A program made the translations under genes and the position numbers. A stretch of DNA of 64,000 bases from Oscillospiraceae bacterium. GTDB taxonomy: Bacteria; Bacillota; Clostridia; Oscillospirales; Ruminococcaceae. Position 1 is the stretch's first letter. The number at the start of each line of letters is the position of its first letter. This document shows positions 34,594-42,489 of the stretch, piece after piece. The DNA lies in NCBI GenBank assembly GCA_021200565.1, contig JAJQGJ010000019.1, positions 163,788 through 227,787 on the forward strand, given 5' to 3'. The notes beneath the pieces were generated by a model that saw only the letters and a program-made list of their open reading frames with translations, was not told the DNA's origin and did not search any database.

Positions 34594-34603
34594 CTGAATC
34601 CTC

Positions 34604-35437
34604 CTATCTGATTTCGCCGTCAAAGGCAAACTCTGCACCGCCACGCATCTTTATGTCATAATTCTCAGAGCAGGTTATATACAGGTCTCCACCTAAGAGC
34701 TTGACGGTCACTTCTTCTCCTGCCTTGCAGATTCCGTTTCTCACAGCAGCTGCAACGCTTGCGCAGGCACCGGTTCCGCATGCGAGGGTTTCGCCACTTC
34801 CACGCTCCCAGACACGCATTTCAAGAGTATGCGAATCTATGACTCTGATAAATTCAGTGTTGACTCGCTCGGGGAATATCTCATTGTTCTCGAACAGAAC
34901 GCCGATTTTATCGAGCTCCAGGCTCTTCACTTCATCCACAAACGTGACGCAATGCGGATTTCCCATCGAAACGCAAGTGACACGGTATTCCTTGCCGCCG
35001 ACAGTGAGTGGTTCATCAATGACCTCTTCTTTATCCGAAACAACAGGAATCTTGGGAGCACTGAATTCAGCTTTTCCCATATCGACGCAAACGCTTTTCA
35101 CCTTGCCATCCTTAACGTCAAGGTTCAGCGTCTTGATTCCGGCGAGAGTTTCAAGCGTTACAGTCGTCTTATCCGTAAGCCCTTTTTCATAGACATACTT
35201 TCCTATGCACCTCGAAGCGTTGCCACACATCTTTCCTTCGCTGCCGTCTGTGTTGAACATCCTCATCCGGAAATCGGCAACCTCTGAAGGCATGATAAGA
35301 ACGATCCCGTCGCCGCCGACAGAGAAATGCCGGTCTGAAAGCCTGATGGACAAAGCCTCCGGATCGTCAATTTTTTCATCAAAGCAGTTGAAATAGATAT
35401 AATCATTTCCTGCTCCGTGCATCTTAGTAAATTTCAT
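34604..35437 (-). CDS. dapF: diaminopimelate epimerase
   Basis: About 277 residues, two-cysteine PLP-independent epimerase turning LL-DAP into meso-DAP. It has KMHGAGNDYIYF at the N-terminus, MCGNASRC (first catalytic Cys), GNPHCV and ACGTGACAS (second catalytic Cys). ATG 35437 has GAAAGGAC upstream. It lies 11 bp after lysA and just ahead of dapL in the riboswitch-controlled operon. Both catalytic cysteines are present. Confidence 0.96.
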   Translation of the reverse strand: MKFTKMHGAGNDYIYFNCFDEKIDDPEALSIRLSDRHFSVGGDGIVLIMPSEVADFRMRMFNTDGSEGKMCGNASRCIGKYVYEKGLTDKTTVTLETLAGIKTLNLDVKDGKVKSVCVDMGKAEFSAPKIPVVSDKEEVIDEPLTVGGKEYRVTCVSMGNPHCVTFVDEVKSLELDKIGVLFENNEIFPERVNTEFIRVIDSHTLEMRVWERGSGETLACGTGACASVAAAVRNGICKAGEEVTVKLLGGDLYITCSENYDIKMRGGAEFAFDGEIR

Positions 35438-35448
35438 ACTTTGTCCTT

Positions 35449-36753
35449 TCAAAGGTCGCAAGCCGTCAGATCGTCAAGAGTCTCACGCCTTACAGCAAGA
35501 TAATCTCTTTCTCCGTCAACCATAACAACCGGTGGTCGGGCAATTCTGTTGTAATTAGAAGCCATCGAGTAGTTGTAAGCCCCAGTTGTGAGAACCGCAA
35601 CAATGTCGCCTCTCTGGATGCTCTCCGGGAACATAACATCTGGCTGGATAATGTCTCCCGATTCGCAGCATCTTCCGACCAGGTCACACTTGAGCGTCTT
35701 CTCTTCGCTCGCCTTATTCGCTGTCAGAACAGTATAAGCCGAATGGTAAAGCGCATATCTCGGGTTATCAGTCATGCCGCCGTCGATTGAGACATAGTTT
35801 TTGTAGCCGGTAATCTTCTTGACAGTGCCAACGGTGTAAAGAGTCATTCCCGCATCTGCGACGATGCTTCTTCCCGGCTCAAGCCTCAAGGAGGGCAGGG
35901 GAATACTGAGCTTTTGGCACTCAGCCTTTATAAACTCCGACACTTCACGGATATTATCACGGATACTGATGACCGGTTGAGCTTCGACGTATCTGACGCC
36001 GTAGCCGCCGCCAAGGTCTAAAATCTCTGCAGTGTAGCCATACTTCTCATTCATCAGCTTGCAGAACGAGAGCATAATCTCAGCGCTTCTCACAAAAGTA
36101 TCCGAATCGAAAACCATTGAGCCGACATGGCAGTGGAAGCCTGAAAGCTGGATATTAGGCTTCGAAAGAGTATATCTCGCAATTTCCTCAGCCTGACCGG
36201 TTTCAATAGCTGTTCCAAACTTCGAGTCGACTTTACCTGTAGCAACCTCATCATATGTATGAGGGTCAATTCCCGGAGTGAGCCTCAGAAGAATTTTCTG
36301 CGTAACGCCCTTTTTTCCGGCAATCTCAGAGATTGCATCGACCTCTTCGACGTTGTCGCAGACAAAATAGCCGACGCCGGCATCTATTGCATACTCAATA
36401 TCCCAGTCGGTCTTGTTGTTTCCCTGGAAGTATGCATTTTCAAGAGGAAATCCAGCCAGCTTTGCAGTGTGGATTTCTCCGCAGGAAACAAGGTCAGCTC
36501 CCAAGCCCTCTTCGTTTATGATTTTGTAGATAGCCTTGAAGCAGCAGGCTTTTCCGGCATAGATAGCCATTGCGCCGTTTCCAAAAAATTCGTCGAGAGC
36601 TTCTCTATATTCACGGCAGTTTTTGCGGATTCTCTTTTCGTCCATGAGATAAAGGGGAGTTCCATATTTTTTTGCAAGCGACAGTGTGCTCCGCTCCGAA
36701 AAGCAGAGCTCGCCGCCGCAGACAGTAACGTTGTCAGTGAGAACAGATTCCAT
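35449..36753 (-). CDS. lysA: diaminopimelate decarboxylase
   Basis: 434 residues, fold type III PLP enzyme (alanine racemase-like barrel) that makes lysine from meso-DAP. It has YAGKACC with the PLP lysine, GADLVSCGEI, FHCHVGS, LDLGGGYGVRY, LEPGRSIVADAG, and the active-site cysteine region VGRCCESGD. It starts 3 bp after the dapA2 stop, so translation is coupled. Confidence 0.95.
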   Translation of the reverse strand: MESVLTDNVTVCGGELCFSERSTLSLAKKYGTPLYLMDEKRIRKNCREYREALDEFFGNGAMAIYAGKACCFKAIYKIINEEGLGADLVSCGEIHTAKLAGFPLENAYFQGNNKTDWDIEYAIDAGVGYFVCDNVEEVDAISEIAGKKGVTQKILLRLTPGIDPHTYDEVATGKVDSKFGTAIETGQAEEIARYTLSKPNIQLSGFHCHVGSMVFDSDTFVRSAEIMLSFCKLMNEKYGYTAEILDLGGGYGVRYVEAQPVISIRDNIREVSEFIKAECQKLSIPLPSLRLEPGRSIVADAGMTLYTVGTVKKITGYKNYVSIDGGMTDNPRYALYHSAYTVLTANKASEEKTLKCDLVGRCCESGDIIQPDVMFPESIQRGDIVAVLTTGAYNYSMASNYNRIARPPVVMVDGERDYLAVRRETLDDLTACDL

Positions 36754-36756
36754 AAA

Positions 36757-37641
36757 TCATATAATCCCTTCGTTTTTCATCACCAGTAGCATCTTGTCAA
36801 GATGCGTTTTTTCCATAGGAGTAAGCGGAAGCCTCAGCTCGTTTTCGCAGAGTCCCATAGCCGCCATCGCAGCCTTTGCGGGAATCGGATTGACCTCGCT
36901 GAAAAGTGCGTCGATAAGCGGAAGATACTTAAGCTGCATCTCACGGGAACCCGCAACATCTCCCTCAAAGAACTTCGTGCATATCTCGTTTGTCTCATGC
37001 GGAAGAACGTTTGAAAGAACCGATATAACTCCCGAGCCGCCTAAGGAAAGAATCGGAACGATCTGGTTGTCGTTTCCTGAGTAGATGTCCAATTTGTCGC
37101 CGGCAAGTGCCGCCAGCTCCGCTACCTGAGATATATCTCCCGAAGCTTCCTTGATGGCGACGATATTGTCTATCTCAGCAAGCCTTGCAGCGGTTGCGGG
37201 AAGGATGTTGCAGCCGGTGCGGGATGGAACATTGTAGAGAATACAAGGCGCACCACAGGATTCAGCGATGAGCTTGAAGCTCCGATAAAGCCCTTCCTGG
37301 GTTGCTTTATTGTAGTATGGCGAAACGAGAAGCAAGGCATCAGCGCCGGCGTGTGTCGCAAACCTCGAAAGCTCAACAGCATAAGCTGTGTCGTTCGAGC
37401 CGGTTCCGGCTATGACGGGAACACGGTGGTTGACCTTCTCGACGGTGAATTCGATGATGCTCTTGTGCTCTTCATCAGTAAGGGTTGAGCCCTCGCCGGT
37501 GGTTCCGGCTACGACCAGAGCTGCAATTCCTCCGGAAATCTGCTGCTCAAGAATAGCTTCATAGCTCTCGTAGTCGATTTTTCCGTCCTTGAACGGAGTT
37601 ATAAGAGCGGTTGCCGCTCCCTTAAAAACAGTGTGCTTCAT
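36757..37641 (-). CDS. dapA: 4-hydroxy-tetrahydrodipicolinate synthase (second, riboswitch-controlled copy)
   Basis: 294 residues from ATG 37641 (AGAGG upstream). It has the same family motifs as the first copy: GTTGEGSTL, YYNKATQEGL, YNVPSRTGCN with the catalytic Tyr, and Schiff-base Lys in AIKEASGD. It is first gene of the lysine operon directly behind a lysine riboswitch, so this copy should shut off when lysine is plentiful, while the asd-linked copy keeps DAP flowing for cell wall and spores. Confidence 0.96.
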   Translation of the reverse strand: MKHTVFKGAATALITPFKDGKIDYESYEAILEQQISGGIAALVVAGTTGEGSTLTDEEHKSIIEFTVEKVNHRVPVIAGTGSNDTAYAVELSRFATHAGADALLLVSPYYNKATQEGLYRSFKLIAESCGAPCILYNVPSRTGCNILPATAARLAEIDNIVAIKEASGDISQVAELAALAGDKLDIYSGNDNQIVPILSLGGSGVISVLSNVLPHETNEICTKFFEGDVAGSREMQLKYLPLIDALFSEVNPIPAKAAMAAMGLCENELRLPLTPMEKTHLDKMLLVMKNEGII

Positions 37642-37679
37642 GATGATAACCTCTTGTGTCAAAAATTAAGGTAATAGCT

Positions 37680-37712
37680 AAAACAAAAAGACAGCCGCAA
37701 GAGCAGCTGCCG
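37680..37712 (-). terminator. expression-platform terminator of the lysine riboswitch
   Basis: On the minus strand GGCAGC (37712-37707) can pair with GCTGTC (37695-37690), followed by TTTTTGTTTT. It lies between the aptamer and dapA2, so lysine would end transcription here. Confidence 0.85.
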
Positions 37713-37738
37713 CCGATTCATTATTAGTGCGTACAGCC

Positions 37739-37919
37739 GCACAGTATGAAACGTCGATAGCTCTCCGCACGTTATGTGCGACAGCAAAGCGGATATTGAC
37801 CGCATTGCCGGATCACTTTTTTGCCGTAAAGCGTCCTCGGCAGCAGCCCCTTTTGCAAACGCCGACCTTGGCGGTCAACATGGCGTCGCTACTCTTGGCA
37901 TACTGCGCCTCTACCTCTT
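37739..37919 (-). promoter_or_regulatory. lysine riboswitch aptamer (L box)
   Basis: Reading on the minus strand from 37919, the conserved L-box blocks occur in order: AGAGGTAGAGGCGCAG, CAAGAGTAGCGACGCC, AAAAGGGGCTGCTGCCGA and GCGGAGAGCTATCGAC. The closing helix P1 is GCGCAGTATG (37908-37899) with CATACTGTGC (37748-37739). These match the Bacillus subtilis lysC leader block by block. It lies under a consensus promoter and ahead of a terminator, so it should act by transcription termination. Confidence 0.95.
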
Positions 37920-37924
37920 TTATT

Positions 37925-37953
37925 ATTATAAGCAGAGTGTGCCAAATTGTCAA
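37925..37953 (-). promoter_or_regulatory. promoter of the lysine operon
   Basis: On the minus strand, TTGACA (37953-37948), a 17-bp spacer and TATAAT (37930-37925), immediately upstream of the riboswitch. Confidence 0.9.
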
Positions 37954-38044
37954 TAGCTGCTGAATAATTATTTTAAAATATGGTGCGCCCCAGTTCCCGA
38001 AAGAACGTGGAGCGCACCAATGGTGAGAGATGGAGATGGCAAAT

Positions 38045-39358
38045 TTAGTCGGAAGAATGCTTCAGAGCAGCTTCTGCAACAGAATAGAAGCATGGCTTTG
38101 CAACGAGCTCTCTGTCAAAGAGAAGCGAAGCGTTTCTTCTTATCTTCGGAGTGGAGTTGAGCCAGGAGTTTTCGTCGTCAGTGCCCCAGAAGATGATGGT
38201 GTCGATGATTCCTTCATCGGCAAAGTCAAGGAACATGTCTATAAGTTCATAATACTTTTCAGCCTGCTGCTCATATTCCTCGTCAGACCAGACGTAATAT
38301 CCGCCGTCCGAGTTGGAGCCGATGAACATGTCCATATCAAGCTCGGTGATGGTGATGCGGAAGTTTCCTGCATACTCGGGGAAGCACTCATCATAGAGGT
38401 CACTAAGGCTTGCAATAAGCTCGAGGTTGGCTCTGTAGGTCTCAACGTTGCAGTCGAGCTCGATGTGCGACTGGAAGCCGACGCCGTCGATTCTTACGCC
38501 CTTTTCAAACATTCTTACAATCAGGTTGTACATCTGCTGGCACTTGGCGCTTGACCATTCCATGTTGTAGTCGTTTATCATGAGAACTGCGTCTTCATTA
38601 GCAGCACGTGCAGCCTCAAAAGCAATCTGAATGTAGTCATCAGAATATCCGTCGCCGTCAACGTCGCCGATAATGTAAGCCCAGTAGGAGCTGTCGCCGA
38701 TGCCTCTGATTCCTGTTCCGGAGTCGTTGAGAACCTCGTTGCAGACGTCCCAGATGTCGATAGTGTCGGCATATCTCGAAACAACAGTTGTGATGTATTC
38801 CTGCATTCTCTCAATGAGCTGGTCGCTTGTAGCGAGCGTTCCTGCTTCGAGGCACTCGGAAAGCGAGCTTGTGTCGCTTGGATCAGCCTTGAACCACCAG
38901 TCGGGAACCTGAGAGTGCCATACGAGTGTATGTCCACGGAGGGTGGCATCAGTCAGCTGACCGAACTCTACAAATGCGTCTGCATCGTCAAAGTTATATT
39001 CTCCCTCGGAGGGATTGACATGGTCTGGTTTGAGCTCGTTTCCGAGAGTATAAACTCTGTAGTGCTTAAGAATGCTCTTTGTGATGTCGTCTTCAAGGTC
39101 GACAATCTGATCGGACGTGAACGCCACGCCGATGTTGCAGAGTCCCTCGAAGTACTTATAAAGTGCAGGAAGCTCATAGTCAGCAGCATAAAGAGTCACG
39201 GTTTCGAGATCATAAAGCTCGTCTAAGGTGTAGCTCAGCGACTGGTCGGTGAGATCAGTTAAATAGTCAACCTCAGCCTCCTCGCCGCATGAAACAAGGC
39301 TAAGCATCATGCAAGCTGCTAAAATAATCGCCAGAATTCTCTTGAATGAAGTTTTCAT
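38045..39358 (-). CDS. GH10 endo-1,4-beta-xylanase, lipoprotein
   Basis: 437 residues. Type II signal peptide with LVSC (Cys24). The GH10 barrel has LRGHTLVWHSQVPDW, WDVCNEVLND (acid/base Glu208), GVGFQSHIEL and ITITELDMDM (nucleophile Glu339). There are no binding module or dockerin. ATG 39358 is chosen because it starts the signal peptide; upstream in-frame codons lie beyond the promoter. A palindrome over the -10 box (39380-39404) suggests substrate-dependent control. It sits beside other xylan and ester-cleaving enzymes. Confidence 0.94.
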   Translation of the reverse strand: MKTSFKRILAIILAACMMLSLVSCGEEAEVDYLTDLTDQSLSYTLDELYDLETVTLYAADYELPALYKYFEGLCNIGVAFTSDQIVDLEDDITKSILKHYRVYTLGNELKPDHVNPSEGEYNFDDADAFVEFGQLTDATLRGHTLVWHSQVPDWWFKADPSDTSSLSECLEAGTLATSDQLIERMQEYITTVVSRYADTIDIWDVCNEVLNDSGTGIRGIGDSSYWAYIIGDVDGDGYSDDYIQIAFEAARAANEDAVLMINDYNMEWSSAKCQQMYNLIVRMFEKGVRIDGVGFQSHIELDCNVETYRANLELIASLSDLYDECFPEYAGNFRITITELDMDMFIGSNSDGGYYVWSDEEYEQQAEKYYELIDMFLDFADEGIIDTIIFWGTDDENSWLNSTPKIRRNASLLFDRELVAKPCFYSVAEAALKHSSD

Positions 39359-39379
39359 AATATGTATTCCTTTCACGTA

Positions 39380-39404
39380 GTGTGATAAACACATTATATC
39401 ACAC
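39380..39404 (-). promoter_or_regulatory. xylanase promoter with overlapping palindrome
   Basis: On the minus strand TATAAT (39398-39393) has only a weak -35. The perfect inverted repeat GTGTGATA (39380-39387) and TATCACAC (39397-39404) brackets it. It looks like an operator for a sugar-responsive repressor, though the protein is not in the window. Confidence 0.65.
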
Positions 39405-39452
39405 TTCTCAGAAGAATGGAATACTGAAATTAAATTTTTTTGTACAAACGAC

Positions 39453-39486
39453 AAAGCCGGCATCCTGAAAGAGAATGCCGCTTTGT
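39453..39486 (-). terminator. hairpin after the esterase gene
   Basis: AAAGCGGCAT and ATGCCGGCTTT pair with one mismatch between the esterase stop and the xylanase promoter. A short T run is poor, but a T stretch lies further on. Confidence 0.6.
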
Positions 39487-39519
39487 TTATGTGGAAGGAA
39501 GGTGATGTCAATTAGGTTA

Positions 39520-41877
39520 TCAGTCGCCGCTGTTGAACAGTGGTTCGAGAACGTCCCGGTATTCCTCGAGAATCTCAAGGAGATAGGTGTCCCAGTGTCT
39601 TGCGTCCTGCTCGGTGTTTCCGAAGACGTAGTCCTCCTGACCGTAGTCGATAACGTCGAAGCCAGGCATTGCTTTGCTGGCGCCGTTTGTCCTGTAGGCT
39701 ACAGCACTAGCCAGACTGAACGAAACCGTTCCGTCGTCGTTAAGAGTAACCCAGGAGCTCAGGTCGGTGCCTGTTGCAGATTCAGAAGTGCCATTAGTGG
39801 TCTGCGCTTCTGCTTCAGCCTTTTCGGTGGTGATTCCGCTCACATATTCGCCATACATCTCGTCAACATAGAGCGCAAACGAATCGCCAAGGATTTCCGA
39901 CGGAACATGCCCGCCATCCCACTGCCATTCGATATTGCAGTCGACGCCTGCATTCAGCATAGCAATCTGGAGATTGAGGGAGTTAAACATCGAGATGTCG
40001 CCCTCGGAAGCGCCGCAGAGGATTCTCACCCAAGTTGGGTTCTCGGTATCATCATCGCCAATGTAGTTAAGAGGATTGTAGAGGGAAACGATGTTGTTCC
40101 CATACTCGTCGCCCTCAAGGATAGAGGCAATGTCAGTCTCATAAGCTTCGAGCATTTCATCATAGCTTGAGTAGTTCGCAGAATCCTTGCTTCCGCTTGC
40201 CGACTGAGTGGTTCCGGCGTCGGGAGTTCCGACTACCATCGAGTCGCCCGAGCCCTCGGTTCCGACTTCTGCCGAAACCGCTTCGCCGATTGCAATCGCA
40301 TCGATTTCGCCGATTTCGCCATCAGGGAGACCTTCGGCGGTGATTTCACCATCAGGTAGCTCGCCGCCAGTGATGTCGCCGGAGATGTCTCCACGACCAC
40401 CGCCCATTTCTCCTTTTAAGTCTGCTTTATTATCGCCGTCCACAAAATCCAGTGCGCCGTTCATGCCGCTTGGAAGTCCGCCCATAGAGCCGGTTGAGCT
40501 CGACTTTGAATATCTGCCTTCAATAAATGCCTGTGCTTTGTCAGCTGTGGTCATCGCCGCAACTTCCTCGTCGGAAAGTGCGTTTCCGTCTTCGTCAAAC
40601 CAGGTCCAGCCGTCGGCATAGTCGAGGCTATCAAGGTACCATTCGAGGTTTTCGGTGAACTCAGCAAGATAGAGGTCAAGATAAGTTCCGTGATAGCCGT
40701 TTGTCTCCGGATATTCGTCCGGGTCACACTCGATAGTAAGGGCGATTGTCGAATTCAGCTCTCCGTCGCCGTCGAGGTCAAATCCGACTGCGCTCTCTTC
40801 AACGGTCAGGTTCTGCTCGTTGATATATTCCATATAAGCTTCCGAGAGGTAGGCAGCCAGCTGCTTCTGGAATGAGCTTCCGAAGTCATAAGTGGTGTCC
40901 ATGTAGTACTCAAAAGCAAGCGCCATGTCGGCTTCGTAGAGAGAAGTGATAGCGCTGTAGGCAATGCAGCCCCATGCGCCGTCCGAAATGGAAACCTCTT
41001 CGCCATTGATGGTGACAGTAGTTGTATAGGTTCCGTCATCGTTGAGATAGCATCCGACTGCGCCGACCTCCTCCTGATAGGGATAGAAGTCAGAATTGTT
41101 GGAGGTTGCCGCAAACATCGTCGCATGCGCTCCTCCTCCGGAGCCACCTGTTGAAACGAAATAGTCGACGCTTCCGGGAAGATTGCCTAAAAGAATATTG
41201 TATTTTACGAATCTCGCCGCTGCTTTCTGGTCTGCAAGACAGGAAGGAGCGTCGCCGGTATAGTAGGTGTTGCCGTCTTCGTCGGTGGCAGTGTCCTGCT
41301 TTCCTCTGTTTCCGCAGGCAACGTTGATGTAGCCCTCTTCGGCATAGGTTGAGGAAGCAAGTGTATTAGTGGAGTTGCCATATCCGGCAGCGCCGGTGTT
41401 TAAGATAACCGGAGCAGTCGAAGCCGTGTAAACCTGTCCATTAGTGCTGGTAATCTCAGCATCATAGTCTATAACGAGGGTGCCGTTTACCGGTTCTGAA
41501 TAGTTTTCAGCTGTGACATCGGCAGTTCCGTCGCCATCGGTGTCGATTCCTGTTACATATGCAGCCGGAACGCAGACCGAAACGCCCTCTTCGTCTTCAA
41601 TTTCCGGATATGCAACAGCCGAAACGATAGACATAACCCACGAGTTCGTCTGATAAGTCCAAGTGTAATCGGTGTTATTCGCCAGATTCAACGTGTATTC
41701 AATATATTCCTTGTCCGACACAACAGTCGCCTCCGATGAAGTTTCCTGAGTCTCTGTTTCTGCAGTGTTTTCGGTTGCTTCGGCATCAGTAGATTCAGTT
41801 GAACTGCTACTGCATCCGACAAGCGTCAGTATCATGCAAAGACATGTGACTATGGAGATAATTTTCTTGCACTTCAT
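39520..41877 (-). CDS. large lipoprotein esterase, tannase/feruloyl-esterase-like
   Basis: 785 residues with lipobox LVGC (Cys22) and a Ser/Thr/Glu-rich linker. An alpha/beta-hydrolase fold follows, with nucleophile Ser246 in STGGSGGGAHA. A C-terminal WQWDGGHVPSEI has the likely catalytic histidine. EF-hand-like DTDGDGTADV and DLDGDGELNS loops suggest calcium. The pattern fits bacterial tannase/feruloyl-esterase-type enzymes that release phenolic acids from plant polymers. A Gly/Asp-rich low-complexity insert (about 475-570, with repeated LPDGEI) splits the hydrolase domain. The start is ATG 41877, not the upstream TTG. Confidence 0.7.
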   Translation of the reverse strand: MKCKKIISIVTCLCMILTLVGCSSSSTESTDAEATENTAETETQETSSEATVVSDKEYIEYTLNLANNTDYTWTYQTNSWVMSIVSAVAYPEIEDEEGVSVCVPAAYVTGIDTDGDGTADVTAENYSEPVNGTLVIDYDAEITSTNGQVYTASTAPVILNTGAAGYGNSTNTLASSTYAEEGYINVACGNRGKQDTATDEDGNTYYTGDAPSCLADQKAAARFVKYNILLGNLPGSVDYFVSTGGSGGGAHATMFAATSNNSDFYPYQEEVGAVGCYLNDDGTYTTTVTINGEEVSISDGAWGCIAYSAITSLYEADMALAFEYYMDTTYDFGSSFQKQLAAYLSEAYMEYINEQNLTVEESAVGFDLDGDGELNSTIALTIECDPDEYPETNGYHGTYLDLYLAEFTENLEWYLDSLDYADGWTWFDEDGNALSDEEVAAMTTADKAQAFIEGRYSKSSSTGSMGGLPSGMNGALDFVDGDNKADLKGEMGGGRGDISGDITGGELPDGEITAEGLPDGEIGEIDAIAIGEAVSAEVGTEGSGDSMVVGTPDAGTTQSASGSKDSANYSSYDEMLEAYETDIASILEGDEYGNNIVSLYNPLNYIGDDDTENPTWVRILCGASEGDISMFNSLNLQIAMLNAGVDCNIEWQWDGGHVPSEILGDSFALYVDEMYGEYVSGITTEKAEAEAQTTNGTSESATGTDLSSWVTLNDDGTVSFSLASAVAYRTNGASKAMPGFDVIDYGQEDYVFGNTEQDARHWDTYLLEILEEYRDVLEPLFNSGD

Positions 41878-41969
41878 TATATCACCCTTCTTCAAAAAAA
41901 GTAAATTCTATTTTATTATTTTGCTCTCTGAAACTTAAGCCAGCTTTAAGGATTTTGTGAAAGTTAAGT

Positions 41970-42006
41970 GAAAGCCGCCCACTCACAAGAGCAGGCGGTT
42001 TTTAGT
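41970..42006. terminator. hairpin between acidic lipoprotein and esterase genes
   Basis: CCGCCCACTC and GAGCAGGCGG pair with one mismatch. The plus strand then has TTTTTAG and the minus strand CTTTC. It probably ends the transcript of the gene at 42026. Confidence 0.65.
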
Positions 42007-42025
42007 ATAGGAGAATTATCGGGGT

Positions 42026-42379
42026 TTACTCTTCTGTCTCTTCAGAATCCGCAGATTCTTCAGCTTCTGTGGTTTCATCCTCAGTAGCCTCAGTGTCCGC
42101 AGATTCTTCATCTTCGGTAGCGTCGGTATCTTCGGCAGTGCCGTCATCAGCCGATTCTTCGGACTCTGTATCATCGGTTGATTCTTCATCTTCCGTAGAA
42201 GTGTCTTCGTCGTCGACTGTAACCTCGTCTTCGGTTTCTTCTGCTTCTGTCTCAGCTGTGGTCGCCGCAGTGGTGGTCTCGGCTTCGTCTTCCGTGTCGT
42301 CATCACCCGAAGTGCATCCGACCAACATCACCATAAGCGACAGGCTCATGAGTATTGCTAAAAATCTTTTGAGTTTCAT
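42026..42379 (-). CDS. small acidic low-complexity lipoprotein
   Basis: 117 residues: signal peptide with lipobox MLVGC (Cys22), then about 95 residues made almost only of Glu, Asp, Thr, Ser and Ala (repeats of EESAD, ATEDE). AAGGAGGA precedes ATG 42379. The mature part cannot form a normal globular fold; it may be a surface spacer, cation-binding brush or a decayed long linker like the ones in the neighbouring lipoprotein enzymes. The opposite-strand Ser-rich frame is a shadow. Confidence 0.75.
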   Translation of the reverse strand: MKLKRFLAILMSLSLMVMLVGCTSGDDDTEDEAETTTAATTAETEAEETEDEVTVDDEDTSTEDEESTDDTESEESADDGTAEDTDATEDEESADTEATEDETTEAEESADSEETEE

Positions 42380-42489
42380 ATTTGCGTTCCTCCTTAGGAA
42401 GTTTATGCGCACATTATACTCACGGATTTTTAAAACTACATTAAGCCAATAGAAAAGCCTTGTGAAACGTCTGAGAAAGAAATTATGTC

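Noticed and set aside
42069..42452. Ser/Val-rich plus-strand frame
   Set aside because: Antisense of the acidic low-complexity lipoprotein; the Ser run is simply the complement of Glu/Asp/Thr codons.
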